This document shows, in pieces, positions 18,236 to 25,805 of a DNA stretch of 64,000 bases. The stretch lies in the NCBI RefSeq assembly GCF_003352045.1, contig NZ_CP025815.1, forward strand, positions 3,286,001 through 3,350,000. The letters run 5' to 3'. This DNA is from Sulfitobacter sp. JL08. Lineage in GTDB: Bacteria > Pseudomonadota > Alphaproteobacteria > Rhodobacterales > Rhodobacteraceae. Both the position numbers and the translations under genes were made by a program. The notes under the pieces are model-generated. The model did no database searches. It saw only the letters and a program-made list of their open reading frames with translations, and had not been told where the DNA came from. Positions within the stretch are counted from its first letter, which is position 1. Every line of letters begins with the position of its first letter.

Positions 18236-18337
18236 TCGTCAGACTAGAAAAATGCTGCGCAGGGGCGGATTTTTTCGCTTGATCCGGCCCGCGCAAGCGC
18301 CTAGACAGCGGCGCATGCCAGACACGTCTGGCACATT

Positions 18338-18413
18338 GGGGCCTTAGCTCAGCTGGGAGAGCGCCTGCATGGCATGCAGGAGGTCAGCGGTTCGATCCCG
18401 CTAGGCTCCACCA
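18338..18413 (+). tRNA. tRNA-Ala (GGC anticodon)
   Basis: A full cloverleaf can be drawn. The acceptor stem is GGGGCCT/AGGCTCC with one G-U pair. The D arm contains AGCTGGGA, and the anticodon stem is CCTGC/GCAGG around the loop ATGGCAT, giving anticodon GGC at 18371-18373. The T arm has GGTTCGATCCC. The CCA end is encoded at 18411-18413. Confidence 0.97.
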
Positions 18414-18427
18414 ATTTCCCCCAACTG

Positions 18428-18594
18428 TTACGCGACGGGCAGAATATAATGCTCTGGCATAGGGTTTTCCTGTTCGAACACTGTCGCGCTCAAGACCAGA
18501 GCTCCGAATGGCGACTGCGCGGCGTTCATGACCGGCTGTATTGAGGTTTTTCGGTCACCTGCCCCAATAAGGTCCAAGTCCGGCAGATCAGCGT
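18428..18594 (-). pseudogene. Possible C-terminal gene remnant
   Basis: The minus strand between the oxidoreductase stop and tRNA-Ala reads open for about 55 codons (from just after a TAA at 18597-18595 to a TAA at 18430-18428). The composition is protein-like, for example NAAQSPFGALVLSATVFEQ. No good start or ribosome-binding site is visible. It may be the tail of a lost gene or merely chance. I do not recognise the family. Confidence 0.2.
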
Positions 18595-20141
18595 CTTACC
18601 TGTTTGAAAATTCTTGGATCAACGCTGGCAGCACAAAGTATCCCGCCCCAAAGAGCGCCTTGAATACCCTGACTGACCACGTCTTGCCCGGAGAGATATA
18701 GCCCTTTGATCGGGGTCTTGGCATTGAGCGCATCGCTCAGTACGCGTTCTGGCGTTCCGTCAAGCCCATAGAAACGGCCTTCGTGGTGGCCGGTAATCGA
18801 CGCCGTCGCCAAAGGCGTCGAAAGCTCACGAAAGACGACAAGTTCCGCCAGATCGGGAAAACTCTTCTTGAACAGCGCGAACATTTTGTCCTCGACCCGT
18901 TGTTTCATGGCTTTGTACTCTGCGCCGCGTGCACCCGAAGGAAGGCCCGCCCATCGGGCGACACTGTTCCAATCGGCCCAGACGACCATTTCGCCCGCAT
19001 ATTTTTGCTTGGGGCCGGGATCGTGGCTTGGGTCTTTCAGGGACGCAAACGAGACAAAAAAGCTGGGCGGATCGCCTTCCGGCGCATCTGTCCACATCAC
19101 GTCTACCTCTCCTGTCGGATAGATCCAGTGGTTAGACCGTGTGGCTCCGGCCTCTTTCACGTCACCCTCAAAACCCAAAAACAGGTTGAAGTGGGCAATC
19201 GAGGCTGGCAGCGCCTGAATTTTGCCGATCCAGTCTTCGGGTCCGAAGCCTGCAGGCAGTAAATGATTGACCGTTTCGCGCGCACCGATGTTGGATATGA
19301 CGACATCCGAACGGATTTCCTCTCCCTCGGATGTGCGCACCCCGACGACCCCGTTTTTTTCGACCAGCAGCTTGTCAACCTTCACACCCGCGCGGGCTTC
19401 TCCACCTGCTTGCGTGATCGTAGGTACCAGATGCTCAGCAAAAGCCTTGCCGCCACCCACAGGATACCATGCACCGCTTTCCAGAAAAGAACCGCAAACC
19501 AGCGCATGCATGGCAAAACTTGCCTTTTTTGGGCGGCCTCCGTGGTCCCCCCATTGCGCGGTAAAAGCAGCGGCCAGATCTTTGTTTTGCGTGATACTGT
19601 CGACCACCTCCTGGGTTGTGCGGGCACACCATTTGTTAATGGCCCGATGGTTCCACCACTCAATCATGTGGCCAACAAAGTCAGGCATGGCGCGGGTTGA
19701 CGCGATCGAGTACATGACTTCCCGCCCTGCGCGCAGCGCGGCAGTCCAGGCTTCGATCGCTTCGGCCTCGTCGGGAAAGCGATCCTTCAGGTCGCGCTCC
19801 TGTGCCTCATAGGGGCGTGACAGCGCTAAGGGCGCGGTATCCGCAAGATGCAGGTTGTCATAAACCGCCCCCATGGGTTCGAATTCCATGGGGGTGTGCG
19901 ACAGCCAGTCGATAAATACCCGTTCCCGGTCGCCGGGCGCGACACAGCCGAGATAATGAATCCCGACATCCCAGGAAAATCCCTCGCGCGAAAAGCTGTG
20001 CGTCAGTCCGCCCAGTGTCTTGTACTGCTCCAAAAGCAAGACCTTGTGGCCCATTTTGGCTAGTGCGGCGGCCGCGGTCATACCGCCCATGCCGGACCCG
20101 ATAACAATCGCATCCCAAGTCTGTGTTTTTTCATCACCCAT
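18588..20141 (-). CDS. FAD-dependent oxidoreductase, retinol saturase / carotenoid desaturase-like
   Basis: This 517-residue flavoprotein is of the phytoene desaturase / all-trans-retinol 13,14-reductase branch. The N-terminal dinucleotide fold is AIVIGSGMGGMTAAAALAKMGHKVLLLEQ (residues 11-39), followed by LGGLTHSF and WDVGIHYLG, as in retinol saturases. The C-terminal FAD-binding piece is KGLYLSGQDVVSQGIQGALWGG. The substrate could be a polyene or another hydrophobic alkene. ATG 20141 has GGAGGG upstream. It overlaps the stop of a small membrane-protein gene by 8 nt, so the two form one unit. Confidence 0.82.
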   Translation of the reverse strand: MGDEKTQTWDAIVIGSGMGGMTAAAALAKMGHKVLLLEQYKTLGGLTHSFSREGFSWDVGIHYLGCVAPGDRERVFIDWLSHTPMEFEPMGAVYDNLHLADTAPLALSRPYEAQERDLKDRFPDEAEAIEAWTAALRAGREVMYSIASTRAMPDFVGHMIEWWNHRAINKWCARTTQEVVDSITQNKDLAAAFTAQWGDHGGRPKKASFAMHALVCGSFLESGAWYPVGGGKAFAEHLVPTITQAGGEARAGVKVDKLLVEKNGVVGVRTSEGEEIRSDVVISNIGARETVNHLLPAGFGPEDWIGKIQALPASIAHFNLFLGFEGDVKEAGATRSNHWIYPTGEVDVMWTDAPEGDPPSFFVSFASLKDPSHDPGPKQKYAGEMVVWADWNSVARWAGLPSGARGAEYKAMKQRVEDKMFALFKKSFPDLAELVVFRELSTPLATASITGHHEGRFYGLDGTPERVLSDALNAKTPIKGLYLSGQDVVSQGIQGALWGGILCAASVDPRIFKQVRR

Positions 20142-20427
20142 AGTGGTTACCCTCCGAATTGTATTCGGGACGTGCCCAAATCCGTTTCAATCCTGCTTCC
20201 GACAGCGGCGAAAAGTCTTGGGAAAGCGAGAACCACGAGAGTATGAGATGACCTGCAAAGCCCCAAAGCAGCATTGACCAGCGGCCAAAAACGGAACTGA
20301 AAGTGGTCGCGAAACTGACAACGGCAAGAAACAAATTGACCGACACGTAACGCCCCGAGTGAATATCGAAGCACATCATGGCTTCAAAGCGCTTGTTGGC
20401 TGATCGAAATGCTTCGAGGTTCTCCAT
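20134..20427 (-). CDS. Small membrane protein upstream of retinol saturase-like gene
   Basis: This 97-residue protein has two likely membrane segments, VSVNLFLAVVSFATTFSSVFG and WSMLLWGFAGHLILSWFSL. It has a charged N-terminus and a soluble tail. I do not recognise the family. ATG 20427 is preferred over the TTG at 20439 because AAAGG lies a few bases before it. Its stop lies inside the start of the oxidoreductase gene (8-nt overlap). Translational coupling suggests it is a partner or membrane anchor of that enzyme. Confidence 0.6.
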   Translation of the reverse strand: MENLEAFRSANKRFEAMMCFDIHSGRYVSVNLFLAVVSFATTFSSVFGRWSMLLWGFAGHLILSWFSLSQDFSPLSEAGLKRIWARPEYNSEGNHYG

Positions 20428-20439
20428 CGCCTTTCTCAA

Positions 20440-20698
20440 TCAGGATTGCTTGATCTTTCTAGTCTAACACACTGACGGGGCCGCCCTATTGAGCGAGGTC
20501 AAACTCTCGTGATTGTTCATGTGTTCTTTGCGGATATGAAGCACCGGCAAGCCAAGGAGACACCTCCGGGTTCGGCTGTTCGAACCCATGAAATGAACCG
20601 GGCGTCGCGGATAGAGCCATGTTTCGACCAATTGAAAACACGGTATTCCTGACTGCGCGGACCCCTGAATCGGATCGTTCCCCGCCATGCGGTTGCTG
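20440..20698. other. Intergenic region with no supported gene
   Basis: The 259 bp between the small membrane-protein gene and the nitroreductase gene hold short open frames on the minus strand, but none has a convincing start or a recognisable product. I saw no terminator hairpin followed by a T run. The upstream promoter for the small membrane-protein/oxidoreductase pair is expected here. Confidence 0.4.
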
Positions 20699-21535
20699 TC
20701 ACTCCAGCTTGAACCCTTTGCTTCGTATGAAAGCGCCGAAATCTTCCCGCTCGGGTTTGGCATACTGACGGGTTTTGCCGTCGGACCAGACATAGGGGTC
20801 TGAATGACCAAAGGTTGCCGTGTCGCGCTGCGAAACCTTTTTACCGGGCTGGGCGCGCAAAGCGTCATATGCGTCCAATGCCTGCGTAATCCCGCTTTCG
20901 TCAAACCTGTCCCAATGCACCGTCACCGACAGCGGCAGGCGCGGGCTGATCCGGCCATGGGTTTCGGGGAAACCTACCGCCAGCGCAGCAACCGGAAAAA
21001 CATGATCGGGCAGCTTCAACAGGTCGCTGACCGCTTGCGCATCGTTTCGGATCGTGCTGATCGGGCAGCATCCCAGTCCCATCGCCTCGGTCGCCGTAAC
21101 ACAGGCGGACAGGGCAATGCCGGCATCCACACTCGCGTTGAATAACGCATCCAGATGATCATTCGCGAACGGGCGGTTCCAGCGCGCATGCAACTGGCGT
21201 TGCCGCCGGTTATTGCCACAAAACACCAAAAGCGACGGCGCGCCCGCGATCCAGCTTTGCGCCGCTAGCAATTCCTTGACCGCCGACACCACCGCAGAAT
21301 CGCGCAAAACGATAATGTCGCGTTGTTGCAGATCACTTTTGGAGGGCGCGGACATTGCAACCGCACACAACATCCGCAGGGTTTCATCCGCAACCGGATC
21401 CTTTCGGAACGACCGGCACGATGCGCGTGCCGCCATTTTCGTGATCGTTTCACGCGCCGATCCTGTCAGTTCGTCAAGATCAAGGTCTTCCGCGAACCGC
21501 GCGCGCAAGTGAGTTTGCAAATCAGACTGGGTCAT
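20699..21535 (-). CDS. Nitroreductase family protein
   Basis: This 278-residue FMN-dependent oxidoreductase has an N-terminal extension of about 40 residues. The nitroreductase core opens with the FMN-contact region RASCRSFRKDPVADETLRMLCAVAMSAPSKSDLQQRDIIVL and closes with ATEAMGLGCCPISTIRNDAQAVSDLLKLPDHVFPVAALAVGFP. Such enzymes reduce nitroaromatics, quinones or flavins with NAD(P)H, and the natural substrate is unknown. ATG 21535 follows GGAAAGGGCAGGC. It is divergent from the sdh-like operon and shares with it the 132-bp region containing the 18-bp motif. Confidence 0.85.
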   Translation of the reverse strand: MTQSDLQTHLRARFAEDLDLDELTGSARETITKMAARASCRSFRKDPVADETLRMLCAVAMSAPSKSDLQQRDIIVLRDSAVVSAVKELLAAQSWIAGAPSLLVFCGNNRRQRQLHARWNRPFANDHLDALFNASVDAGIALSACVTATEAMGLGCCPISTIRNDAQAVSDLLKLPDHVFPVAALAVGFPETHGRISPRLPLSVTVHWDRFDESGITQALDAYDALRAQPGKKVSQRDTATFGHSDPYVWSDGKTRQYAKPEREDFGAFIRSKGFKLE

Positions 21536-21553
21536 GCCTGCCCTTTCCAAGCC

Positions 21554-21574
21554 AATTCGTAAGACTTTCTTACG
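21554..21574 (+). promoter_or_regulatory. Putative shared operator, copy 1 (sdh-like operon)
   Basis: AATTCGTAAGACTTTCTT (21554-21571) matches the element at 31212-31229 in 16 of 18 positions. CGTAAG and CTTACG (21558-21574) form an inverted repeat around ACTTT, the kind of symmetry a dimeric regulator would bind. The motif ends 96 bp before the GTG start of the sdhB-like gene. Confidence 0.5.
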
Positions 21575-21667
21575 CAAAACATAAATACTAATTCCTTTTT
21601 GTCAGTTTAACTCTTGCTTATAACCAAGGGTGCCGAACATTCGTAGCGAACCCCAAGGAGGCGGTCT

Positions 21668-22396
21668 GTGGCAACGCAAAAAACGTACCTGCACGTCACA
21701 GTCAGCCGCGGTGATGCGAAAGGCGGCCATAAAGACACGTTCAAGGTACCGGCCCACGACAACCAGACGGTTCTGGATGTTGTGTCATGGATCCAGCAAA
21801 ACGCCGATCCGACACTCAGCTACCGGTTTGCGTGCCGCGTTGGCATGTGCGGCAGCTGCGCGATGATGGTGAACGGACAGCCACGCTGGACTTGCCGCAC
21901 CCATGTGAAAAAGGTAACGGAAAACGACAGGGTAGATATCGCCCCCCTGCGCAATCTGCCGGTGATCAAGGATCTGGTCGCCGATATGGACCCGTTCTTT
22001 GACAAGTGGATCGCCGCCGAAGGGCTGCACCACCCGACACGCGACAGGTCAGATCCGATCGAACAGATCGATCCCCTAACCCCCGATCGCGTCACGGCCA
22101 ACGCCGGGATCGAATGTATCAATTGTTCGGTCTGTTACGCGGCCTGTGACACCGTGGCGGGCAACGCGGATTATCTGGGGCCAGCGGCCCTTCAACGGGC
22201 GTGGACGCTTTATAACGATGCCAAGGACGCCCAGAAACAGGTGATCCTTGATGCCGTGTCCGGCAATGGCGGCTGTCATAACTGCCATTCCATGGGCAGT
22301 TGCACGCATTATTGCCCCAATGATCTTGATCCCATGTCCGCGATAGCGGGGCTGAAACGCGAAACCGCCAGATCCTTTTTCAAAAGGCGAACCTGA
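21668..22396 (+). CDS. Succinate dehydrogenase/fumarate reductase iron-sulfur subunit-like protein
   Basis: This 242-residue protein carries electrons between the flavoprotein and the membrane quinone site. The plant-type [2Fe-2S] domain has CRVGMCGSCAMMVNGQPRWTC. The C-terminal domain has CINCSVC followed by YAAC for the [4Fe-4S] cluster, and CHNCHSMGSC followed by THYCP for the remaining ligands. That last group contains one more Cys than usual SdhB. The residue after the fourth Cys of the first group is Asp where SdhB has Pro. The start is GTG with AAGGAGG eight bases upstream. It is the first gene of a seven-gene operon. It may oxidise a succinate analogue rather than succinate. Confidence 0.85.
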   Translation: MATQKTYLHVTVSRGDAKGGHKDTFKVPAHDNQTVLDVVSWIQQNADPTLSYRFACRVGMCGSCAMMVNGQPRWTCRTHVKKVTENDRVDIAPLRNLPVIKDLVADMDPFFDKWIAAEGLHHPTRDRSDPIEQIDPLTPDRVTANAGIECINCSVCYAACDTVAGNADYLGPAALQRAWTLYNDAKDAQKQVILDAVSGNGGCHNCHSMGSCTHYCPNDLDPMSAIAGLKRETARSFFKRRT

Positions 22397-22728
22397 TGAT
22401 GGACCTTCGGCTTTATATGGCGCAGCGGATCACCGCGCTGATGATGGCCCCGCTTGTGCTGGGCCATATCGCGGTAATGATCTATGCGGTCCAGGGCGGG
22501 CTGAGCGCAGCCGAAATTCTGGGACGCACCCAGGGGTCACTTTTCTGGTTCCTGTTTTATGGCAGTTTTGTTCTGGCCGTATCCATACATGCAGCCATCG
22601 GGCTTCGCGTCATTTGCCACGAATGGCTTGGCCTGAAGGCCGGCGCGCTGAATGTCGTGTCGTGGGGGATCGGGCTGGGGCTGTTCGCACTGGGCGCGCG
22701 TGCCGTGGTGGCGGTTACATGGCTATGA
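22396..22728 (+). CDS. Sdh/Frd-like membrane anchor subunit (SdhC position)
   Basis: This 110-residue protein has three hydrophobic helices: LMMAPLVLGHIAVMIYAV, FWFLFYGSFVLAVSIHAAIGL and VVSWGIGLGLFALGARAVVAV. Histidines in the first two helices could bind heme, as in SdhC/FrdC proteins. It begins at the last base of the iron-sulfur subunit gene stop and overlaps the next anchor gene. The family call rests mainly on gene order and helix pattern. Confidence 0.75.
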   Translation: MMDLRLYMAQRITALMMAPLVLGHIAVMIYAVQGGLSAAEILGRTQGSLFWFLFYGSFVLAVSIHAAIGLRVICHEWLGLKAGALNVVSWGIGLGLFALGARAVVAVTWL

Positions 22729-23066
22729 TCCGCCCTGCCCGTGCCCACCCGCTTTGGCTGGCCTTTGTGCTGCACCGTCTTTCCGGGCTGGGGCTGGCCC
22801 TGTTCCTGCCGCTGCATTTCTGGGTTCTGTCGCTTGCGCTGACCCAACCCGACCGGCTGGATGCGTTTTTGCAGTTCTCGGACCAGCCCATGGTAAAACT
22901 TGCAGAATTCGGTCTGGTGTTCCTGCTGGCTGTTCATATGTTCGGCGGCCTGCGCCTGATGGCACTGGAATGGCTGCCGTGGAGCGGAGCACAGAAAACC
23001 TGGGCGGCGGCGGCTGTGGGCATCGCATTCCTGATTTCCGGATCATTCTTTTTGCAGGTGGTGTAG
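22719..23066 (+). CDS. Sdh/Frd-like membrane anchor subunit (SdhD position)
   Basis: This 115-residue protein has three hydrophobic helices: LWLAFVLHRLSGLGLALFLPLHFWVL, LAEFGLVFLLAVHMFGGLRLM and AAAAVGIAFLISGSFFLQVV. The first carries the HRLSG pattern common in SdhC/SdhD quinone-site helices, and several histidines are placed for heme binding. ATG 22719 overlaps the upstream gene by 10 nt; ATG 22725 is also possible. With its neighbour it forms a two-subunit anchor for the sdhA/B-like pair. Confidence 0.75.
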   Translation: MAMIRPARAHPLWLAFVLHRLSGLGLALFLPLHFWVLSLALTQPDRLDAFLQFSDQPMVKLAEFGLVFLLAVHMFGGLRLMALEWLPWSGAQKTWAAAAVGIAFLISGSFFLQVV

Positions 23067-23069
23067 CTA

Positions 23070-24833
23070 ATGACATTCAATCCAAGGATCGAACGGCACG
23101 ACACCGATATCCTGATTTTGGGAACCGGAGGCGCGGGCCTGTTTGCGGCGCTGCACGCCCATCAAAGCGCGCCGGAAGGCACAAAAATCACCATTGCTGT
23201 CAAAGGGCTGATCGGAAAATGCGGCTGCACCCGCATGGTGCAGGGCGGCTATAACGTGGCGCTGGGCGGTGGCGACACGGTAGAGCGTCATTTTATGGAT
23301 ACGATACAGGGCGGCAAATGGCTGCCCGATCAGGATATGGCGTGGCGGCTGTGTGAGCAGGCGGTTGTGCGTATTCGCGAACTGGAAAACGAAATCGGCT
23401 GTTTTTTTGATCGCAATCCGGATGGCACGCTGCATCAAAAGGCCTTTGCCGGTCAAACCGCCGATCGCACCGTGCACAAGGGCGATCTGACCGGGATCGA
23501 GATTATCAACCGGCTTATGGAACAGGTTCTGTCCCGACCGGTCGAAAAACTGCAGGAACACCGCGCCATTGGCCTGATCCCGACCAGGGATGGCAGCGCG
23601 CTGGCGGGCGTTCTGATGATCGACATGCGCACAGGCGGGTTTCGGTTCGTACGCGCGAAAACCGTGTTGATGGCCACAGGCGGCGGCCCGACCATGTACA
23701 AATACCACACCCCGTCAGGCGACAAGACGATGGACGGGCTGGCCATGGCGCTGCGTGTCGGACTGCCCCTGCGCGATATGGAAATGGTGCAGTTTCACCC
23801 GACCGGCCTTTTGGCCGGCGATCACACCCGCATGACCGGCACCGTGCTGGAAGAAGGCCTGCGCGGCGCGGGCGGGCAATTGATCAATCACAACGGTGCG
23901 CGGTTCATGTTTGATTATGACGCCAAGGGCGAACGCGCGACCCGCGATGTTGTAAGCCGCGGCATCTATGCCGAGATGCGCAAGAACAACAATCCGGAAC
24001 AGGAAGGCGTGTTCATTTCGATGGCGCATCTTGGCCTCGACACTGTGCGTCAGAAATTCAAGGGCATGGTCAAACGCTGCGAAGACAGCGGCTTTGATCT
24101 GGCCGCCGGTCTGGTCGAGGTGGTGCCGACGGCGCATTACTTTATGGGGGGTGTCGTCGTTGATGTGGACACCCGCACCGCCATGGAAGGGCTTTATGTC
24201 GCAGGCGAGGATGCCGGCGGTGCCCATGGATCAAACCGGCTGGGTGGCAACGGGGTCGCCAATTCGACTGTATATGGCGGAATTGCCGGCGACGTGATGG
24301 GTGCCGACATCCGGTCCATGACCGCACTGCGCGAGCCCGACGAAGATGTGCTGGCCGCCGAAATCGAACGGGCCTGTCATCCGCTGACACGCGCACCTGA
24401 TCTTGTCCTGCCGCTGCGCAAGCAATTGCAAGAGGCCATGTGGGACGATGTTGGCGTGATGCGCACCGCAACCGGCATGGCGCGCGGCTTGGAACGGATC
24501 GCAGAAATCTCGGAAAACCTGATGGACGTCGGCGTGGCGGCAGATAATCTTGCCTTCAACCTCACATGGCATGACTGGCTGAATTTGCGGTCACTTTGTG
24601 ATATATCCACCGTCATCACCAAAGCAGGGCTGGCGCGCGAAAATTCGCGCGGCGCCCACTACCGCGAGGATTTTCCCGATCCCGGCGCGATGGAAGACAG
24701 TTATTTCACTGTGGCGACGCAAAATGGCAAGGACATAGACGTGACCCGCAAGCCGGTAGAATTCACCATCGTCCGCCCCGGCGAGACGATATTGCCCGAT
24801 GATGAACCCGAAACACTGGTGGCTGCCCAATGA
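23070..24833 (+). CDS. Succinate dehydrogenase/fumarate reductase flavoprotein-like subunit
   Basis: This 587-residue FAD protein carries the FAD fold ILILGTGGAGLFAALHAHQ (14-32), the substrate-site motif MVQFHPTGLL, RDVVSRGIYAEM, the active-site PTAHYFMGGV and GEDAGGAHGSNRLGGNG. So the dicarboxylate-dehydrogenase chemistry looks intact. In true SdhA/FrdA the residue eight positions before the end of AQGG is the His that binds FAD covalently. Here the matching text is CTRMVQGG, and Cys53 replaces that His, so FAD is probably not covalently bound. The subunit order B-C-D-A is also unusual. Its stop overlaps the fumarase alpha start (ATGA). I infer oxidation of succinate or a substituted succinate. 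Confidence 0.85.
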   Translation: MTFNPRIERHDTDILILGTGGAGLFAALHAHQSAPEGTKITIAVKGLIGKCGCTRMVQGGYNVALGGGDTVERHFMDTIQGGKWLPDQDMAWRLCEQAVVRIRELENEIGCFFDRNPDGTLHQKAFAGQTADRTVHKGDLTGIEIINRLMEQVLSRPVEKLQEHRAIGLIPTRDGSALAGVLMIDMRTGGFRFVRAKTVLMATGGGPTMYKYHTPSGDKTMDGLAMALRVGLPLRDMEMVQFHPTGLLAGDHTRMTGTVLEEGLRGAGGQLINHNGARFMFDYDAKGERATRDVVSRGIYAEMRKNNNPEQEGVFISMAHLGLDTVRQKFKGMVKRCEDSGFDLAAGLVEVVPTAHYFMGGVVVDVDTRTAMEGLYVAGEDAGGAHGSNRLGGNGVANSTVYGGIAGDVMGADIRSMTALREPDEDVLAAEIERACHPLTRAPDLVLPLRKQLQEAMWDDVGVMRTATGMARGLERIAEISENLMDVGVAADNLAFNLTWHDWLNLRSLCDISTVITKAGLARENSRGAHYREDFPDPGAMEDSYFTVATQNGKDIDVTRKPVEFTIVRPGETILPDDEPETLVAAQ

Positions 24834-25786
24834 TCCCCATCGACCTGATCCAGAAAACCGCTGAAACCCTAATGGACAAGGCCGCAATCGAAATCCCGCA
24901 GGATTATCTGGACGGGTTGAAAGCTGCCGCAAAAACCGAAGACGGCGATCTGTCATCCTTTGTGCTGCAGGCGATGCTGGAAAACTACAAGGCCGCCAAG
25001 GAAGACCGCCGCGCCATGTGCGGTGATACCGGCACACCGCGCTGGTACGTGAAAATGGGCAACGATACCCAGATCGAGGGCGGACCCATCGCGCTTGAGG
25101 CTGCGTTGCGCCGTGCGACGGCCAACGCCACCAACGGCGTGCCCCTGCGCCCCAACCGGGTGCATCCGCTTTGGCGCACCGACCACAACAACAACGTCGG
25201 CATCGGTGCCCCCGAAATCGAATATGGCTATGAACCCGGCGGCGAATGGATTGATCTGATCACCGTTCACAAGGGCGGATTATTTGGCACGGATTACCGG
25301 ATGCTGTTTCCCTCGGACGGCATACAGGGGATCAAGCGCTTTTACCTCGACAGTCTGGTCGCCTTTGGCAAACGCGGATTGGCCTGCCAGCCCGCGATTA
25401 TCGGCATCGGGCTGGGCGGGTGCAAGGACACCTGCATGGTATTGGGCAAGCGCGCCGCCTGTCTGCGCGTCGTCGGAAGCCGCAATGCGGATCCGCGCAT
25501 CGCCGAATTGGAGGACGAGTTCAAGGAACTGGGCAATTCCATCGGTATGGGCGCGATGGGCTTTGTCGGCAAGAACATGGTGATCGATTGCAACATTGAA
25601 GTGGGATACTGCCACACCGGGGGCATGCAGATGTCTGTGCACGCATTTTGCCTGTCATCCCGCCGCGCCGTGGCGCGGGTGTTTGCCGACGGGCGCGTGG
25701 AATACCGCACTGACCCCGACTGGTTTACAGATTATCAACGCCGCGAAACGGTCGATTGGGAATCCGCGATGGAGGCGGCGGAATGA
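24830..25786 (+). CDS. Class I fumarate hydratase-type alpha subunit
   Basis: This 318-residue protein is the iron-sulfur half of a two-subunit class I hydratase (fumarase / L-tartrate dehydratase / mesaconase type). Cluster ligands are expected at Cys64 (MCGDTGTP), at Cys198 (GLGGCKDT) and at a Cys in the 261-274 region (YCHTGG...HAFC). Substrate-contact text such as VHPLWRTDHNNNVG is present. The beta subunit gene is not next but lies beyond a CoA-transferase gene. The start overlaps the sdhA-like stop. Hydration of fumarate or of a 2-substituted fumarate such as mesaconate is plausible. Confidence 0.85.
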   Translation: MIPIDLIQKTAETLMDKAAIEIPQDYLDGLKAAAKTEDGDLSSFVLQAMLENYKAAKEDRRAMCGDTGTPRWYVKMGNDTQIEGGPIALEAALRRATANATNGVPLRPNRVHPLWRTDHNNNVGIGAPEIEYGYEPGGEWIDLITVHKGGLFGTDYRMLFPSDGIQGIKRFYLDSLVAFGKRGLACQPAIIGIGLGGCKDTCMVLGKRAACLRVVGSRNADPRIAELEDEFKELGNSIGMGAMGFVGKNMVIDCNIEVGYCHTGGMQMSVHAFCLSSRRAVARVFADGRVEYRTDPDWFTDYQRRETVDWESAMEAAE

Positions 25787-25805
25787 TCTTGGGACCAACA
25801 AAAGA

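Noticed and set aside
18316-18333. TGCCAGA-CACG-TCTGGCA hairpin just before tRNA-Ala
   Set aside because: A 7-bp stem without T run. It may be a terminator-like fold of the FYDLN transcript, but nothing supports that over chance.
18338-20439. Idea that a genomic island is inserted at tRNA-Ala
   Set aside because: No integrase, no repeat of the tRNA 3' end further along and no phage or transposase genes were seen within the window.
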